Source of the DNA: G025836975 sp040391135
Lineage (GTDB): Bacteria > Pseudomonadota > Gammaproteobacteria > Burkholderiales > Burkholderiaceae_B
Reading direction: 5' to 3'
NCBI GenBank assembly: GCA_040391135.1
Contig: JBEBYL010000004.1
Coordinates: 62,001 to 126,000, forward strand
DNA: 64,000 nt
In this document: positions 1-7,997 of the stretch, one piece after another
How positions within the stretch are numbered: the stretch's first letter is position 1
Layout of the letters: the number at the start of each line of letters is the position of its first letter
Notes under the pieces: generated by a model
The model's input: the letters and a program-made list of their open reading frames with translations, nothing else
Databases searched by the model: none
Told to the model about the DNA's origin: nothing
Position numbers and translations under genes: made by a program

Positions 1-1100
1 TTCAATTCCTTGGCCAGGCCTTTCAGCGAGCGGCTGATTTCGGAAATTTCAGTTGCCCGGTTCTCGCCGGACGAATTGGCCGACATCAACTGCATATAGT
101 CGATGATGATCAGGCCCAACTGGCCGCATTGGCGCGCCAGGCGGCGCGAGCGGGCGCGCACTTCCATGGAAGTCAGCGCCGGCGTTTCATCGATATAGAT
201 TTGCGCTTCCTGGACCTGCTGCACGGCGTGCGTCAGGCGCGGCCAGTCATCGGCCGTGAGCTTGCCGGTACGCATGCGATGCTGGTCCAGCATGCCGACG
301 GAACCGACCATCCGCATGGCCAGCTGCACGGCGCCCATTTCCATGGAAAACACCGCGACGGGCAGGCCTTGCTCGATGGCCACATGCTCGCCGATATTCA
401 TGGAGAACGAGGTCTTGCCCATGGAGGGACGGCCGGCCACGATGACCAGGTCTCCGGCCTGCAGGCCCGAGGTCATGCGGTCCAGATCGGTAAAGCCGGT
501 GGGCACTCCGGTGATGTCGGAATCGCCCTCGCGGTGATACAGCTCGTCGATGCGCTCGACCACCTGAGTCAGCAGCGGCTGGATTTCCTGGAATCCCGTG
601 GCGCCGCGCGCGCCTTCCTGGGCGATCTGAAATACGCGCGATTCCGCCTCGTCCAGCAGTTGCCGGGCTTCCTTGCCCTGCGGCTGGAAAGCGGCGGCGG
701 AAATCTCGTCGGCCACCGACACCAGCTTGCGCAGCATCGAGCGCTCGCGCACGATTTCCGCGTAGCGGCGGATGTTGGCGGCCGATGGCGTGTTGTGCGC
801 CAGGGCATTCAGATAGGACAGGCCGCCCACATCGTCGGACTTGCCGGCGCTGGCCAGCGATTCGTTGACGGTGACGACGTCGGCCGGGCGGGCCAGGCTG
901 ATAAGACGGGTAATGTGCTGCCAGATGATCTTGTGATCGAAGCGATAGAAGTCATCTTCGTTCAGGACATCCGTGACCCGGTCGAAGGCGGCATTGTCCA
1001 GCAGCAGTCCCCCCAGCACGGATTGCTCGGCCTCCACCGAATGAGGAGGCACGCGCAAATAATCCAGTTGCGGGTCGCTGCTTGTTTTCTTGCTGTCCAA
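1..1100 (-). CDS. dnaB: Replicative DNA helicase DnaB (partial, C-terminus missing)
   Basis: Hexameric 5'-3' helicase that unwinds DNA at the replication fork. About 366 residues are present. The N-terminal DnaB domain opens with DYLRVPPHSVEAEQSVLGG, and the RecA-like domain has Walker A GRPSMGKTS near residue 223 and Walker B-type IIIDYMQLM. The window edge cuts after SLKGLAKELN, so roughly the last 90 residues are absent. The likely start is a TTG at 1100 (L-D-S-K-K-T), because no ATG lies in frame close to the conserved N-terminus; this start is inferred. It lies downstream of rplI on the same strand but is separated from it by a terminator-like hairpin, so it may have its own promoter. 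Confidence 0.96.
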   Translation of the reverse strand, partial: MDSKKTSSDPQLDYLRVPPHSVEAEQSVLGGLLLDNAAFDRVTDVLNEDDFYRFDHKIIWQHITRLISLARPADVVTVNESLASAGKSDDVGGLSYLNALAHNTPSAANIRRYAEIVRERSMLRKLVSVADEISAAAFQPQGKEARQLLDEAESRVFQIAQEGARGATGFQEIQPLLTQVVERIDELYHREGDSDITGVPTGFTDLDRMTSGLQAGDLVIVAGRPSMGKTSFSMNIGEHVAIEQGLPVAVFSMEMGAVQLAMRMVGSVGMLDQHRMRTGKLTADDWPRLTHAVQQVQEAQIYIDETPALTSMEVRARSRRLARQCGQLGLIIIDYMQLMSANSSGENRATEISEISRSLKGLAKEL

Positions 1101-1124
1101 AATCGGGCTCCGAACAATCGGGGT

Positions 1125-1156
1125 GAAAAAAGGAAAAAGCCGGCATACACCGGCTT
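1125..1156 (-). terminator. Intrinsic terminator between rplI and dnaB
   Basis: On the minus strand a 7-bp stem (AAGCCGG/CCGGCTT at 1150-1156 and 1137-1143) is followed by a T-rich run. It would end the rpsF-priB-rpsR-rplI transcript just before dnaB. Confidence 0.6.
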
Positions 1157-1219
1157 CTTCACTAGAGCGGGCGCGGCACCTTCCTGGAAAAGGAATGTAC
1201 CATGCGCGGCAAAGATGGC

Positions 1220-1675
1220 TTAGGCCATTTCGCCTTGCACGACCACAGTGATGTCAACCACCACGTCGGCGTGCAGAGCCACTTGCACAGGGTACTCGCC
1301 CACGGCCTTCAATGCGCCATCGGGCAAGCGGACTTGCGATTTTTCGATGGTGGCAAAGCCGGCCTTGACCATGGCTGCGGCGATGTCCATGCTGGTGACC
1401 GAACCGAACAAGCGGCCGTCGACGCCGGCTTTTTGCAGAATGGTAATGGTCTGGCCGGCCAGCTTCTCGCCGGTGGCTTGCGCGGCGGCCAGTTTTTCGG
1501 CCTGGACCTTTTCGAGTTCGGCGCGGCGCGCTTCGAATTCTTTCAAGGCGGCTTCCGTCGCGCGGCGGGCGATCTTTTGGGGAATCAGGTAATTGCGGGC
1601 ATAGCCGTCGCGGACACGAACGACTTCACCGAGATTACCCAGATTGACGACTTTTTCGAGCAGAATAACTTGCAT
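1220..1675 (-). CDS. rplI: 50S ribosomal protein bL9
   Basis: Large-subunit protein that binds 23S rRNA near the L1 stalk base and helps keep reading frame. It has 151 residues, the usual size. The N-terminal signature (MQVILLEKVVNLGNLGEVV, then a GYARNYLIP stretch) is that of the bL9 N domain. The middle is a long charged helix (about residues 40-75, rich in E, K and A) and the C-terminal lobe begins near residue 80. Last gene of the rpsF-priB-rpsR-rplI operon, 16 bases after rpsR. Confidence 0.98.
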   Translation of the reverse strand: MQVILLEKVVNLGNLGEVVRVRDGYARNYLIPQKIARRATEAALKEFEARRAELEKVQAEKLAAAQATGEKLAGQTITILQKAGVDGRLFGSVTSMDIAAAMVKAGFATIEKSQVRLPDGALKAVGEYPVQVALHADVVVDITVVVQGEMA

Positions 1676-1691
1676 GACGATAGGCCCCGGA

Positions 1692-1964
1692 TTAGTTGTG
1701 GTTATCGGTGTAAGGCAACAGAGCCAGGAAGCGCGAGCGCTTGATCGCTGTGTCCAGCTGACGCTGGTAGTGTGCCTTGGTGCCGGTTAAACGGGCAGGA
1801 ATGATCTTGCCGTTTTCCTGGATGAAATCACGCAGGGTGTCCAGGTCTTTGTAATCGATCTCGTCAACATTGGCGGCTGTGAAACGGCAGAATTTGCGGC
1901 GTTTGAACAGCGGATTCTGTTGCGTGAACTTGCGTTTTTCCTTGCTTTTTTTGAAGTAAGCCAT
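1692..1964 (-). CDS. rpsR: 30S ribosomal protein bS18
   Basis: Small-subunit protein that pairs with bS6 on the platform. It has 90 residues with a basic lysine-rich N-terminus and the conserved core from DYKDLDTLRDFIQENGKI to KAHYQRQLDTAIKRSRFLAL. It lies between priB and rplI as in most Betaproteobacteria. In this clade bS6 and bS18 are made from one mRNA, which fits possible feedback by the bS6:bS18 pair on the leader upstream of rpsF. Confidence 0.98.
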   Translation of the reverse strand: MAYFKKSKEKRKFTQQNPLFKRRKFCRFTAANVDEIDYKDLDTLRDFIQENGKIIPARLTGTKAHYQRQLDTAIKRSRFLALLPYTDNHN

Positions 1965-2059
1965 GATGTGCCTCTTTAATGCCCGGGACGAACCCGAACT
2001 GTATATTCCATGCGCCTGGCGCTCAATGCGTCCGCGCTACGATTTGCCATGAATTCCTG

Positions 2060-2377
2060 CTATACAACGGCTGTCGCGCCGCCGGCAAAAACCCTCTTCG
2101 CCTGTTGTATGTGCAGCACCAGTTTGTTCGAGCCTTTGCGCGCGGGGGCCAGAAACCCCTGTATCGACAAAAGCGCACCCAAAGGGGTGTCTGCCAGCAA
2201 CAAGGCGATGTCTCCCAGAGCTACAGCGGAAAGAACCATTTCGATCCGGCGGTTATGGCCGGCTTCCTGGACTTCCGATTCGTGATTCAAGATCATTTCG
2301 ACTGCCGGCAATCCCGCCGGGGTATACCTTAAAGGCTGCACCTCGAGGGTCGTCGCCGTAAGGATCAGTTGATTCAC
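2060..2377 (-). CDS. priB: Primosomal replication protein N (PriB)
   Basis: Single-stranded DNA-binding OB-fold protein that bridges PriA and DnaT-type loaders during replication restart. About 105 residues, the family length. The start is taken as GTG at 2377 (MNQLILTATT), because the reading frame upstream overlaps rpsF and carries no PriB-like sequence. The OB-fold pattern is visible in LPAVEMILNHESEVQEAG, RRIEMVLSAVALGDIA and LLSIQGFLAPARKGSNKLVL. It sits between rpsF and rpsR, the classical position, and ends about 95 bases before rpsR. Confidence 0.93.
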   Translation of the reverse strand: MNQLILTATTLEVQPLRYTPAGLPAVEMILNHESEVQEAGHNRRIEMVLSAVALGDIALLLADTPLGALLSIQGFLAPARKGSNKLVLHIQQAKRVFAGGATAVV

Positions 2378-2400
2378 GTTGCTGCCCGGGACACAGGCCC

Positions 2401-2778
2401 TTATTCCGACGGTGTGGCGGTGACCGCTTCGGCGCTGGCCTTGCGGGCCTCTTCGCGCTCGACCGACTTCATCATGATGGATGCGGCGGTCTGGGCTTTC
2501 TTGGTCTTGATGACTAGGTGGCGCAAGATGGCGTCGTTGTAACGGAAGGAATGCTCCAGCTCGTCCAGCACGGACTGGCCGCACTCGATGTTGAAGCAAA
2601 CGTAATGGGCCTTTACCAGCTTCTGGATGGGGTAAGCCAACTGACGGCGGCCCCAGTCTTCCAGGCGATGAACCTGGCCGCCATTGCTGGTAACGACAGC
2701 TTGATAGCGTTCGATCATGGCGGGCACTTGCTCGCTTTGATCGGGATGCACAATAAACACTACTTCGTAGTGACGCAT
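2401..2778 (-). CDS. rpsF: 30S ribosomal protein bS6
   Basis: Small-subunit platform protein that forms a heterodimer with bS18. From the ATG at 2778 it has 125 residues, starting MRHYEVVFIVHPDQSEQVP. This start is preferred over an upstream in-frame ATG because AAGGAG lies at the right distance (2785-2790) and the family begins at MRHYE. The core ends around IKTKKAQTAAS and is followed by an alanine/glutamate-rich acidic tail, as is common in bS6. First gene of the operon; priB begins 24 bases after its stop codon. Confidence 0.98.
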   Translation of the reverse strand: MRHYEVVFIVHPDQSEQVPAMIERYQAVVTSNGGQVHRLEDWGRRQLAYPIQKLVKAHYVCFNIECGQSVLDELEHSFRYNDAILRHLVIKTKKAQTAASIMMKSVEREEARKASAEAVTATPSE

Positions 2779-2799
2779 AAACAACTCCTTGTGGATATC

Positions 2800-2877
2800 T
2801 TTTGACGCCTCCGGCCATGCAAACATGATGCAACTACACGGCCACGCGCCAAAAGGGGCAGCCCGCCGGCATCAAAA
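2800..2877 (-). promoter_or_regulatory. Possible structured leader of the rpsF mRNA
   Basis: In the rpsF 5' leader, TTTTGATGCC (2877-2868) can pair with GGCGTCAAAA (2809-2800) over 10 bp with one G-U pair. Inside it, GGCCGTG and CATGGCC form a second stem next to a GGA. Leaders of rpsF in many bacteria carry a bS6:bS18-binding RNA motif, so this may be the equivalent. Assignment to that motif is inference; only the pairing is seen. Confidence 0.4.
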
Positions 2878-2907
2878 AATAGATGCTGGTCGAGCAAGAA
2901 ACCAACC

Positions 2908-2936
2908 ATAATAGCATTTTCGGGGCTTGCCGGCAA
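2908..2936 (-). promoter_or_regulatory. Candidate sigma70 promoter for the rpsF operon
   Basis: On the minus strand TTGCCG (-35) is followed by a 17-base spacer and TATTAT (-10), about 130 bases upstream of the rpsF start. The match and spacing are good and the position leaves room for the structured leader. It rests on sequence match only. Confidence 0.5.
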
Positions 2937-3035
2937 TGGCTAGCCTGCTGGAATCTGGGACTGGCCTGGAGATGAAGCCATATCCCAACATATCGAAGTC
3001 GGTGTGTCTCGTTGTCGCTGGTACAGCTGATGCAT

Positions 3036-3232
3036 GTTGTTTTCGGTGACGCTGATGGTTTTCGGTGACGCCGTCGAGGTGGCGGGGGCCAGGCTTTGCT
3101 CCTCGTGACCGGTTCGGCGCCTGCGCGCCGAACATCGCTTCGCCTTGTTCGTCCGCACATGCGTGCTCCCTTCACCAGCGGCTCGCTCGGCCCCGAAAGT
3201 CGCCGCAGCCCGGCCCCCGCCACCTCGACGGC
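3036..3232 (+). repeat. Palindromic intergenic element, A part, copy 1
   Basis: A perfect 21-bp inverted repeat (3070-3090 with 3212-3232) brackets a 121-base core. The core has an internal hairpin (GTTCGGCGCC...GGCGC-type pairing around 3111-3133) and the blocks TTGCTCCTCGTG, TGCGCGCCGAAC and GCTCGGCCCCGAAAGTCGCC. The same blocks recur at 19803-19920. A 15-base direct repeat, GTTTTCGGTGACGC(C/T), occurs twice just before the left arm. No convincing gene lies here. I do not recognise a named repeat family. Confidence 0.7.
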
Positions 3233-3324
3233 TGCATCGGTGAAATGCGTCGCGTCGCTGGGGTGGCCTGTGTACTTGGCGTTCTTCTGGTTTGCGCCCT
3301 CATCCTTCCATCTGCTCTTATGTT

Positions 3325-3541
3325 CGCCGCAGTGGACGGGCCGGGGACGGCGACCTTTGAGCCAGCCGCAGGCCTGGCTTGGAAGCGGGGGCGTAAGAGG
3401 ACGCGCTGTCTGAATGAATCAAGCAGCCGGGGGCTGCTTGATTCATGAGTTCGCGTCCGTCCCCCGCTGGAAAGCCAGGACAAGGGTAGCCCGAAGGGCC
3501 GCAGCGATCGGGAGCACGGCCCCGGCCCGCCCACTGCGGCG
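3325..3541 (+). repeat. Palindromic intergenic element, B part, copy 1
   Basis: The outer arms (3325-3346 and 3520-3541) pair over 21 of 22 positions. Nested inside are CCTGGCTT/AAGCCAGG (3373-3380 with 3472-3479), GCGGGGG/CCCCCGC (3385-3391 with 3461-3467), GGACGCG/CGCGTCC (3399-3405 with 3452-3458), and a perfect 15-bp central stem (3414-3428 with 3432-3446). The whole stretch could fold as one long interrupted hairpin. It shares AAGAGGACGCGC, GAGTTCGCG and CGCAGCGA with the copy at 63.1-63.35 kb. Confidence 0.75.
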
Positions 3542-3626
3542 CGCAAGAACCCAAAGGACGATCAGCCTAAGCGACCGCAACCCTTAAGACCTGGAAAATG
3601 CGGTCAAGGACCAACAAATCCCACCA

Positions 3627-4430
3627 TCAGCCTTCGATGACAGCGTAGGCTGAATGATTATGTATGGATTCGAAATTCTCGGCGGTGACGCGGAAACTGC
3701 GCACACCGGCCAGGCCCTGAAGGTGCTCGGCCACGTCGCGGACCAGATCCTCGACGAACTTGGGATTTTCGTAAGCGCGCTCAGTGACGAATTTTTCGTC
3801 GCTGCGCTTGAGCAGGCCCCACAATTCGCAGGATGCCTGCTGCTCGATGTTGCGGATCAGGGCATCAACGTCGGCCTGCGAAGGATCCTGGTAGGCGATT
3901 TCGACAGTCACGTGCGAGCGCTGATTATGAGCGCCGTATTGCGAAATGGCTTTGGAGCAGGGGCACAGGCTGGTCACGGGGACCAACACGGAAAGCGCGA
4001 ATTCCGCAGCATCGGCCTGGGCCTGGGCCGACCACTTGACCTCGTAGTCCATCAGGCTGGAAACCCCCGAAACCGGAGCGGTCTTGGAGAGAAAATAAGG
4101 AAAGGTCGCGGCAATATCGCCCTTCTGGGCGTGCAGCAAAGGCAGCATGTCTTGCGCCATGGCGCAAAAAAGGGCCGGCGTCATCGGCGTCTGGCGGTAT
4201 TGCTCGAGCAACGCCACGAAACGCGACATATGCGTTCCTTTTTCGTGCCCCGGCAAGGCCACGGTCAATTCCCAATTGGCCACGGTGGCTTGCGCCGAAC
4301 CATCGGCCTGGGCAATAGCCATGGGGTGACGCACACCCCGGACACCGACGCGCTGGATGGCGATATGGCGGGTATCGACGCTGCTCTGCACGTCAGGCAT
4401 GGCAACAGCAGAATCAATCAGTATATTCAT
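3627..4430 (-). CDS. folE2: GTP cyclohydrolase I type B (FolE2)
   Basis: Converts GTP to 7,8-dihydroneopterin triphosphate, the entry step to tetrahydrofolate and, in many bacteria, queuosine. It has 267 residues, typical for the metal-promiscuous IB family, and is unrelated in sequence to FolE. Visible family marks are KGTHMSRF near residue 69 and SLCPCSKAIS with Cys156 and Cys158, where the metal-binding cysteine is expected, followed by YGAHNQRSHV. The ATG at 4430 fits the conserved N-terminus (PDVQSSVDTRHIAIQRVGV). It stands alone, 115 bases downstream of dxs; FolE2 genes are often zinc-responsive, but I see no clear Zur box. Confidence 0.95.
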   Translation of the reverse strand: MNILIDSAVAMPDVQSSVDTRHIAIQRVGVRGVRHPMAIAQADGSAQATVANWELTVALPGHEKGTHMSRFVALLEQYRQTPMTPALFCAMAQDMLPLLHAQKGDIAATFPYFLSKTAPVSGVSSLMDYEVKWSAQAQADAAEFALSVLVPVTSLCPCSKAISQYGAHNQRSHVTVEIAYQDPSQADVDALIRNIEQQASCELWGLLKRSDEKFVTERAYENPKFVEDLVRDVAEHLQGLAGVRSFRVTAENFESIHNHSAYAVIEG

Positions 4431-4545
4431 GAAATATAAACCTGGTGGACGCCCGCCACGGCGGTGCGCCGATTACTCAAAACAGTATGCGGGAAGCCCG
4501 CCGCGATCAACCCCACAGCCCTGACGGAATGGCGGTCGTTCACTG

Positions 4546-6447
4546 TTACTTTACCGCAAGTCCGGCTGTGGACACATCTATTGGATGCGCCAGGGAAGAG
4601 AAACGTTCCCGAATCGAGCGTTCTATGCCGGCGCCGTCCAGGCCCAGCTCGGAAAGAATGGCCGCCTGCTCGCCGTGATCGATAAAGCGGTCGGGCAGGC
4701 CCAACTGCAGCACTGGCCGGACGATACCGCGCCGGCTGAAAAACTCCAGTACGGCGCTGCCGGCTCCACCCATGATGGAGGCATCCTCGACCGTCACGAA
4801 AGCCTGGTGCGTATCGGCCAGGCTTTCCAGCAGGGCCTCATCCAGCGGCTTCACGAAACGCATGTCGGCCACGGTGGCGCCTAGCGCTTCGGCGGCCTGC
4901 AGCGACGCACCGGTCAAAGTGCCGAAAGCCAGGATGGCGATACCTTCGCCCTGACGGCGAACGACGCCCTTGCCCAACTCGACCTCGTCCAGTCCCTCGT
5001 GCACCGGGGCGCCCCGGCCGGCGCCGCGCGGATAGCGCACCGAGGTGGGACCGGGATGCCGGTAGCAGGTGCTCAGCAGCAAGCGCGCCTCGTTCTCGTC
5101 GGACGGCGTGGCCACCACCATATTGGGAATACAGCGCAAGAAGGCAATATCGTAATTGCCGGCGTGCGTGGCGCCATCGGCACCAACGATGCCTGCGCGG
5201 TCCAGGGCAAAGGTCACATCCAGGTTTTGCAGCGCCACATCGTGTATGAACTGATCGTAGCCGCGCTGCAGGAAGGTGGAGTAGATGGCGACCACCGGCT
5301 TCTGGCCTTCGCAGGCCAAGCCGGCCGCAAAGGTGACGGCATGCTGCTCAGCGATGCCGACATCGAAATAGCGCGCGGGAAAGCGCTGCTCGAATTCCAC
5401 CATGCCGCTGCCTTCGCGCATGGCCGGCGTGATGCCGACCAGGCGGCTGTCGGCCTGGGCCATATCGCACAGCCAATGTCCAAACACCTGGGTAAACGTC
5501 TGCTTGGCGGGCACCTTGGACTTCTGGATGCCTATGCTGGGGTCGAACTTGCCCGGCCCGTGATAAAGCACGGGATCGGCTTCGGCCAGCTTGTATCCCT
5601 GCCCTTTCTTGGTCACCACATGCAGGAATTGCAGGCCGCCCAGCGCCTTGAGGTTTTCCAGCGTGGGCACCAGCGCATCCAGGTCGTGCCCGTCGATGGG
5701 GCCCACGTAATTGAAGCCCAGCTCTTCAAACAGGGTGGCCGGAGAGACCATGCCTTTGGCATGCCCCTCGAAGCGGCGCGCCAGTTCGAGCATGGGCGGC
5801 ACGTGCTGCAGCACCGCGCGGCCCACGTTCTTGGCGGCGGCATAGAAGCCGCCGGACAACAGGCGGGCCAGATAGCGATTCAGCGCCCCCACCGGCGGCG
5901 AGATCGACATATCGTTATCGTTGAGTATGACCAGCACATTGACGCCGGGGGTCACGCCGGCGTTGTTCAAGGCTTCGAAGGCCATGCCCGCGGTCATGGC
6001 GCCATCGCCGATGACGGCGATGTGCTGCCGCTGATCGAGTCCCGCGTTGCGCGACGCCACCGCCATGCCCAGCACGGCCGAAATCGACGTCGATGAATGC
6101 GCCGTGCCGAACGCGTCGTACTCGGATTCACTGCGCTTGGGAAAGCCCGAGATGCCGCCCTGCTGACGCAAACGGGCCATGCCGGCGCGCCGGCCGGTCA
6201 GGATTTTGTGCGGATACGACTGATGGCCCACATCCCATACCACGCGATCGTCGGGTGTGTTGAATACGTGATGCAGGGCGATAGTCAGCTCGACCGTACC
6301 CAGATTGGACGACAAGTGACCGCCGGTCCTGGATACGGATTGCAGGACGAACTCGCGCAACTGGCTGGCGACCTCTTTGAGCTCGGCGCGATCCAGCGAG
6401 CGCAAATCGGCTGGCGTATTGATATCTTCGAGGATTACGGTAGGCAT
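4546..6447 (-). CDS. dxs: 1-deoxy-D-xylulose-5-phosphate synthase
   Basis: Thiamine-diphosphate enzyme that condenses pyruvate and glyceraldehyde-3-phosphate, the first step of the non-mevalonate isoprenoid pathway; the product also feeds thiamine and pyridoxal synthesis. About 633 residues from the ATG at 6447 (MPTVILEDINTPADLRSL). An in-frame ATG ten codons upstream at 6477 is possible but neither has a strong ribosome-binding site. Marks include GGHLSSNLG near residue 43, the ThDP motif GDGAMTAG near 147, KKGQGYKLAE, and GIAEQHAVTFAAGLA in the transketolase pyrimidine domain. Lies 66 bases downstream of ispA, as in the xseB-ispA-dxs operon of other proteobacteria. Confidence 0.97.
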   Translation of the reverse strand: MPTVILEDINTPADLRSLDRAELKEVASQLREFVLQSVSRTGGHLSSNLGTVELTIALHHVFNTPDDRVVWDVGHQSYPHKILTGRRAGMARLRQQGGISGFPKRSESEYDAFGTAHSSTSISAVLGMAVASRNAGLDQRQHIAVIGDGAMTAGMAFEALNNAGVTPGVNVLVILNDNDMSISPPVGALNRYLARLLSGGFYAAAKNVGRAVLQHVPPMLELARRFEGHAKGMVSPATLFEELGFNYVGPIDGHDLDALVPTLENLKALGGLQFLHVVTKKGQGYKLAEADPVLYHGPGKFDPSIGIQKSKVPAKQTFTQVFGHWLCDMAQADSRLVGITPAMREGSGMVEFEQRFPARYFDVGIAEQHAVTFAAGLACEGQKPVVAIYSTFLQRGYDQFIHDVALQNLDVTFALDRAGIVGADGATHAGNYDIAFLRCIPNMVVATPSDENEARLLLSTCYRHPGPTSVRYPRGAGRGAPVHEGLDEVELGKGVVRRQGEGIAILAFGTLTGASLQAAEALGATVADMRFVKPLDEALLESLADTHQAFVTVEDASIMGGAGSAVLEFFSRRGIVRPVLQLGLPDRFIDHGEQAAILSELGLDGAGIERSIRERFSSLAHPIDVSTAGLAVK

Positions 6448-6513
6448 ACAAGTCAAGGGATTGGGTACAAACTGCATTTTAGGCCGTCCATGGCGTCGGC
6501 GCTCAAACGGGGC

Positions 6514-7428
6514 TCAGCGATCGCGCCCGACAATGTAATCGGCGATATCCGCCAGGCGGCCCGCGGCTGGTCCCAGGGGCAAAAGCGCCGCGCGGGCCTG
6601 GGCATGCAGCGATTGCAAAAGCTCGCGGGACCCTTCCAGGCCCATGATGGACACATACGTAGGCTTGTTGCCGGCGGCATCCTTGCCGGCGGTCTTGCCC
6701 AGCGTCGCGGTATCCGAGGTTACGTCCAGGATATCATCGACGACCTGGAAGGCCAGGCCCACCGCGGACGCATAGCTTTCCAGACCTTGCCGGGCGGAAG
6801 ACCCGGCGCCGGCGACAACGCCGCCCAGCAGCACGCTGGCTCCGAGCAGAGCGCCGGTTTTCATGCTGTGCATCTGCTGCAATTGCGCATCGTCCAATGC
6901 CACGCCGACGCTGCCGCAATCAATGGCCTGCCCCCCGACCATCCCCATGCTGCCCGCCGAACGCGCCAGCAATTGGCAGGCCTGCACGACCAGTGCGGGG
7001 GCAATCGGCATCAAGGCCAGCAGCTCGAACGCCAGGGGCTGCAGGGCATCGCCGGCCAGCATGGCCGTGGCTTCGTCAAAGCGCACATGAACTGTGGGGC
7101 GCCCGCGTCGCAGCGCATCATCGTCCATGCAAGGCAGATCGTCGTGGACCAGGGAGTAGGCGTGTATCAGTTCGACAGCTGCCGCGGCGTGATCAAGGGC
7201 GATTTCCTGCGCCGCCGCCGCTGTTCCCGATTGCAGCGATGCTTCGCCGGCGGCATAGACCAGGGCGGCGCGCACGCGCTTGCCCGGACCCAGCACAGCA
7301 TAACGCATGGCTTCGTGCAGGGCTTCAGGCGCTACCGTGGCTTGCGGCAGCAATTGGTCGAGCACGCCTTCGACATGCTGCACGCGCTGGGACAGCCATT
7401 CCGGGAAGTCTTGCCTTCTGTGCACCAT
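6514..7428 (-). CDS. ispA: Farnesyl diphosphate synthase / polyprenyl synthetase
   Basis: Adds isopentenyl units to make geranyl and farnesyl diphosphate for ubiquinone and undecaprenyl lipids. It has 304 residues from the ATG at 7428, whose codon lies two bases after the xseB stop codon, so the two are translationally close. The first aspartate-rich motif is LVHDDLPCMDDDALRRG (Asp96-Asp97 onward) and the second is FQVVDDILDVT. GPGKRVRAALVY near residue 47 binds the diphosphate. It sits between xseB and dxs in a conserved isoprenoid operon. Confidence 0.96.
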   Translation of the reverse strand: MVHRRQDFPEWLSQRVQHVEGVLDQLLPQATVAPEALHEAMRYAVLGPGKRVRAALVYAAGEASLQSGTAAAAQEIALDHAAAAVELIHAYSLVHDDLPCMDDDALRRGRPTVHVRFDEATAMLAGDALQPLAFELLALMPIAPALVVQACQLLARSAGSMGMVGGQAIDCGSVGVALDDAQLQQMHSMKTGALLGASVLLGGVVAGAGSSARQGLESYASAVGLAFQVVDDILDVTSDTATLGKTAGKDAAGNKPTYVSIMGLEGSRELLQSLHAQARAALLPLGPAAGRLADIADYIVGRDR

Positions 7429-7430
7429 GC

Positions 7431-7715
7431 CTATTCCTCGCCGCTGTCGACATCGGCCAGGGGTTTGAGCAAGTTGCCCTGCAATACCTTGACCTGCTGT
7501 TCGGCCTGGTCCAGGCGGCGCTGGCATATCTTGGCAAGCTCGACGCCCTGCTCGTAAGCGGCCAGCGACCGATCAAGCGGCAGCGCGCCCGTCTCCATCT
7601 GGGAAACCAGCGATTCGAGTTGAGCCAGGGCCGTTTCAAAGTCCTGCGGCAAGGCGGCCTTACCGTCGGCCTGATCATCGGTGGCCGGCGTAGAGCCGGA
7701 TTTTGCTTCATTCAT
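7431..7715 (-). CDS. xseB: Exodeoxyribonuclease VII small subunit
   Basis: Small subunit of the single-strand-specific exonuclease VII; it wraps the large subunit XseA as a helical hairpin. About 94 residues from the ATG at 7715 (MNEAKSGSTPATDD). The conserved core DFETALAQLESLVSQMETG...LDRSLAAYEQGVELAKICQ is complete. A polar N-terminal stretch of about 20 residues and the acidic DVDSGEE tail lie outside it. xseA is not in the window. First gene of the xseB-ispA-dxs unit. Confidence 0.95.
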   Translation of the reverse strand: MNEAKSGSTPATDDQADGKAALPQDFETALAQLESLVSQMETGALPLDRSLAAYEQGVELAKICQRRLDQAEQQVKVLQGNLLKPLADVDSGEE

Positions 7716-7845
7716 GAGCGTATTCCAGAAAATCAGCACAGCCGGGGCCGCGCTTGTTTTGCATCCTGCCCAAATTGTACGAGAAGCCGGGCATGCCTGC
7801 CCAAACACAGCATCCGGGCTGGACTTTGAGCTGGAAAAACTGGGG

Positions 7846-7851
7846 TACAAT
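7846..7851 (+). promoter_or_regulatory. Possible -10 box in the xseB/oxygenase divergent region
   Basis: The 282 bases between the divergent xseB and Rieske-oxygenase starts contain TACAAT on the plus strand, close to the -10 consensus. I could not find a matching -35 at 16-18 bases, so this is weak. No other feature is evident in this gap. Confidence 0.2.
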
Positions 7852-7997
7852 TCTTGCTCCTAAAAATTTCATCGGCCAGTCCGTTTTTTCTTCGCACCAG
7901 GACATCAAAGCAGGGATAACCGCAGGAAATGACCGCAAGGAAATGACCTCGATGGATTGCCGCGTTTTTTCCTGGTTTCATCACAGCGGGGGGAATC

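Noticed and set aside
3065..3448. Plus-strand frame of 127 codons through the A and B elements
   Set aside because: It is open because the repeats are GC-rich. The translation simply follows the palindromes, and the same region is open in several frames on both strands.
7716..7997. Riboswitch (thiamine type) for the xseB-ispA-dxs operon
   Set aside because: I looked for the conserved THI-box core and did not find it in the leader.
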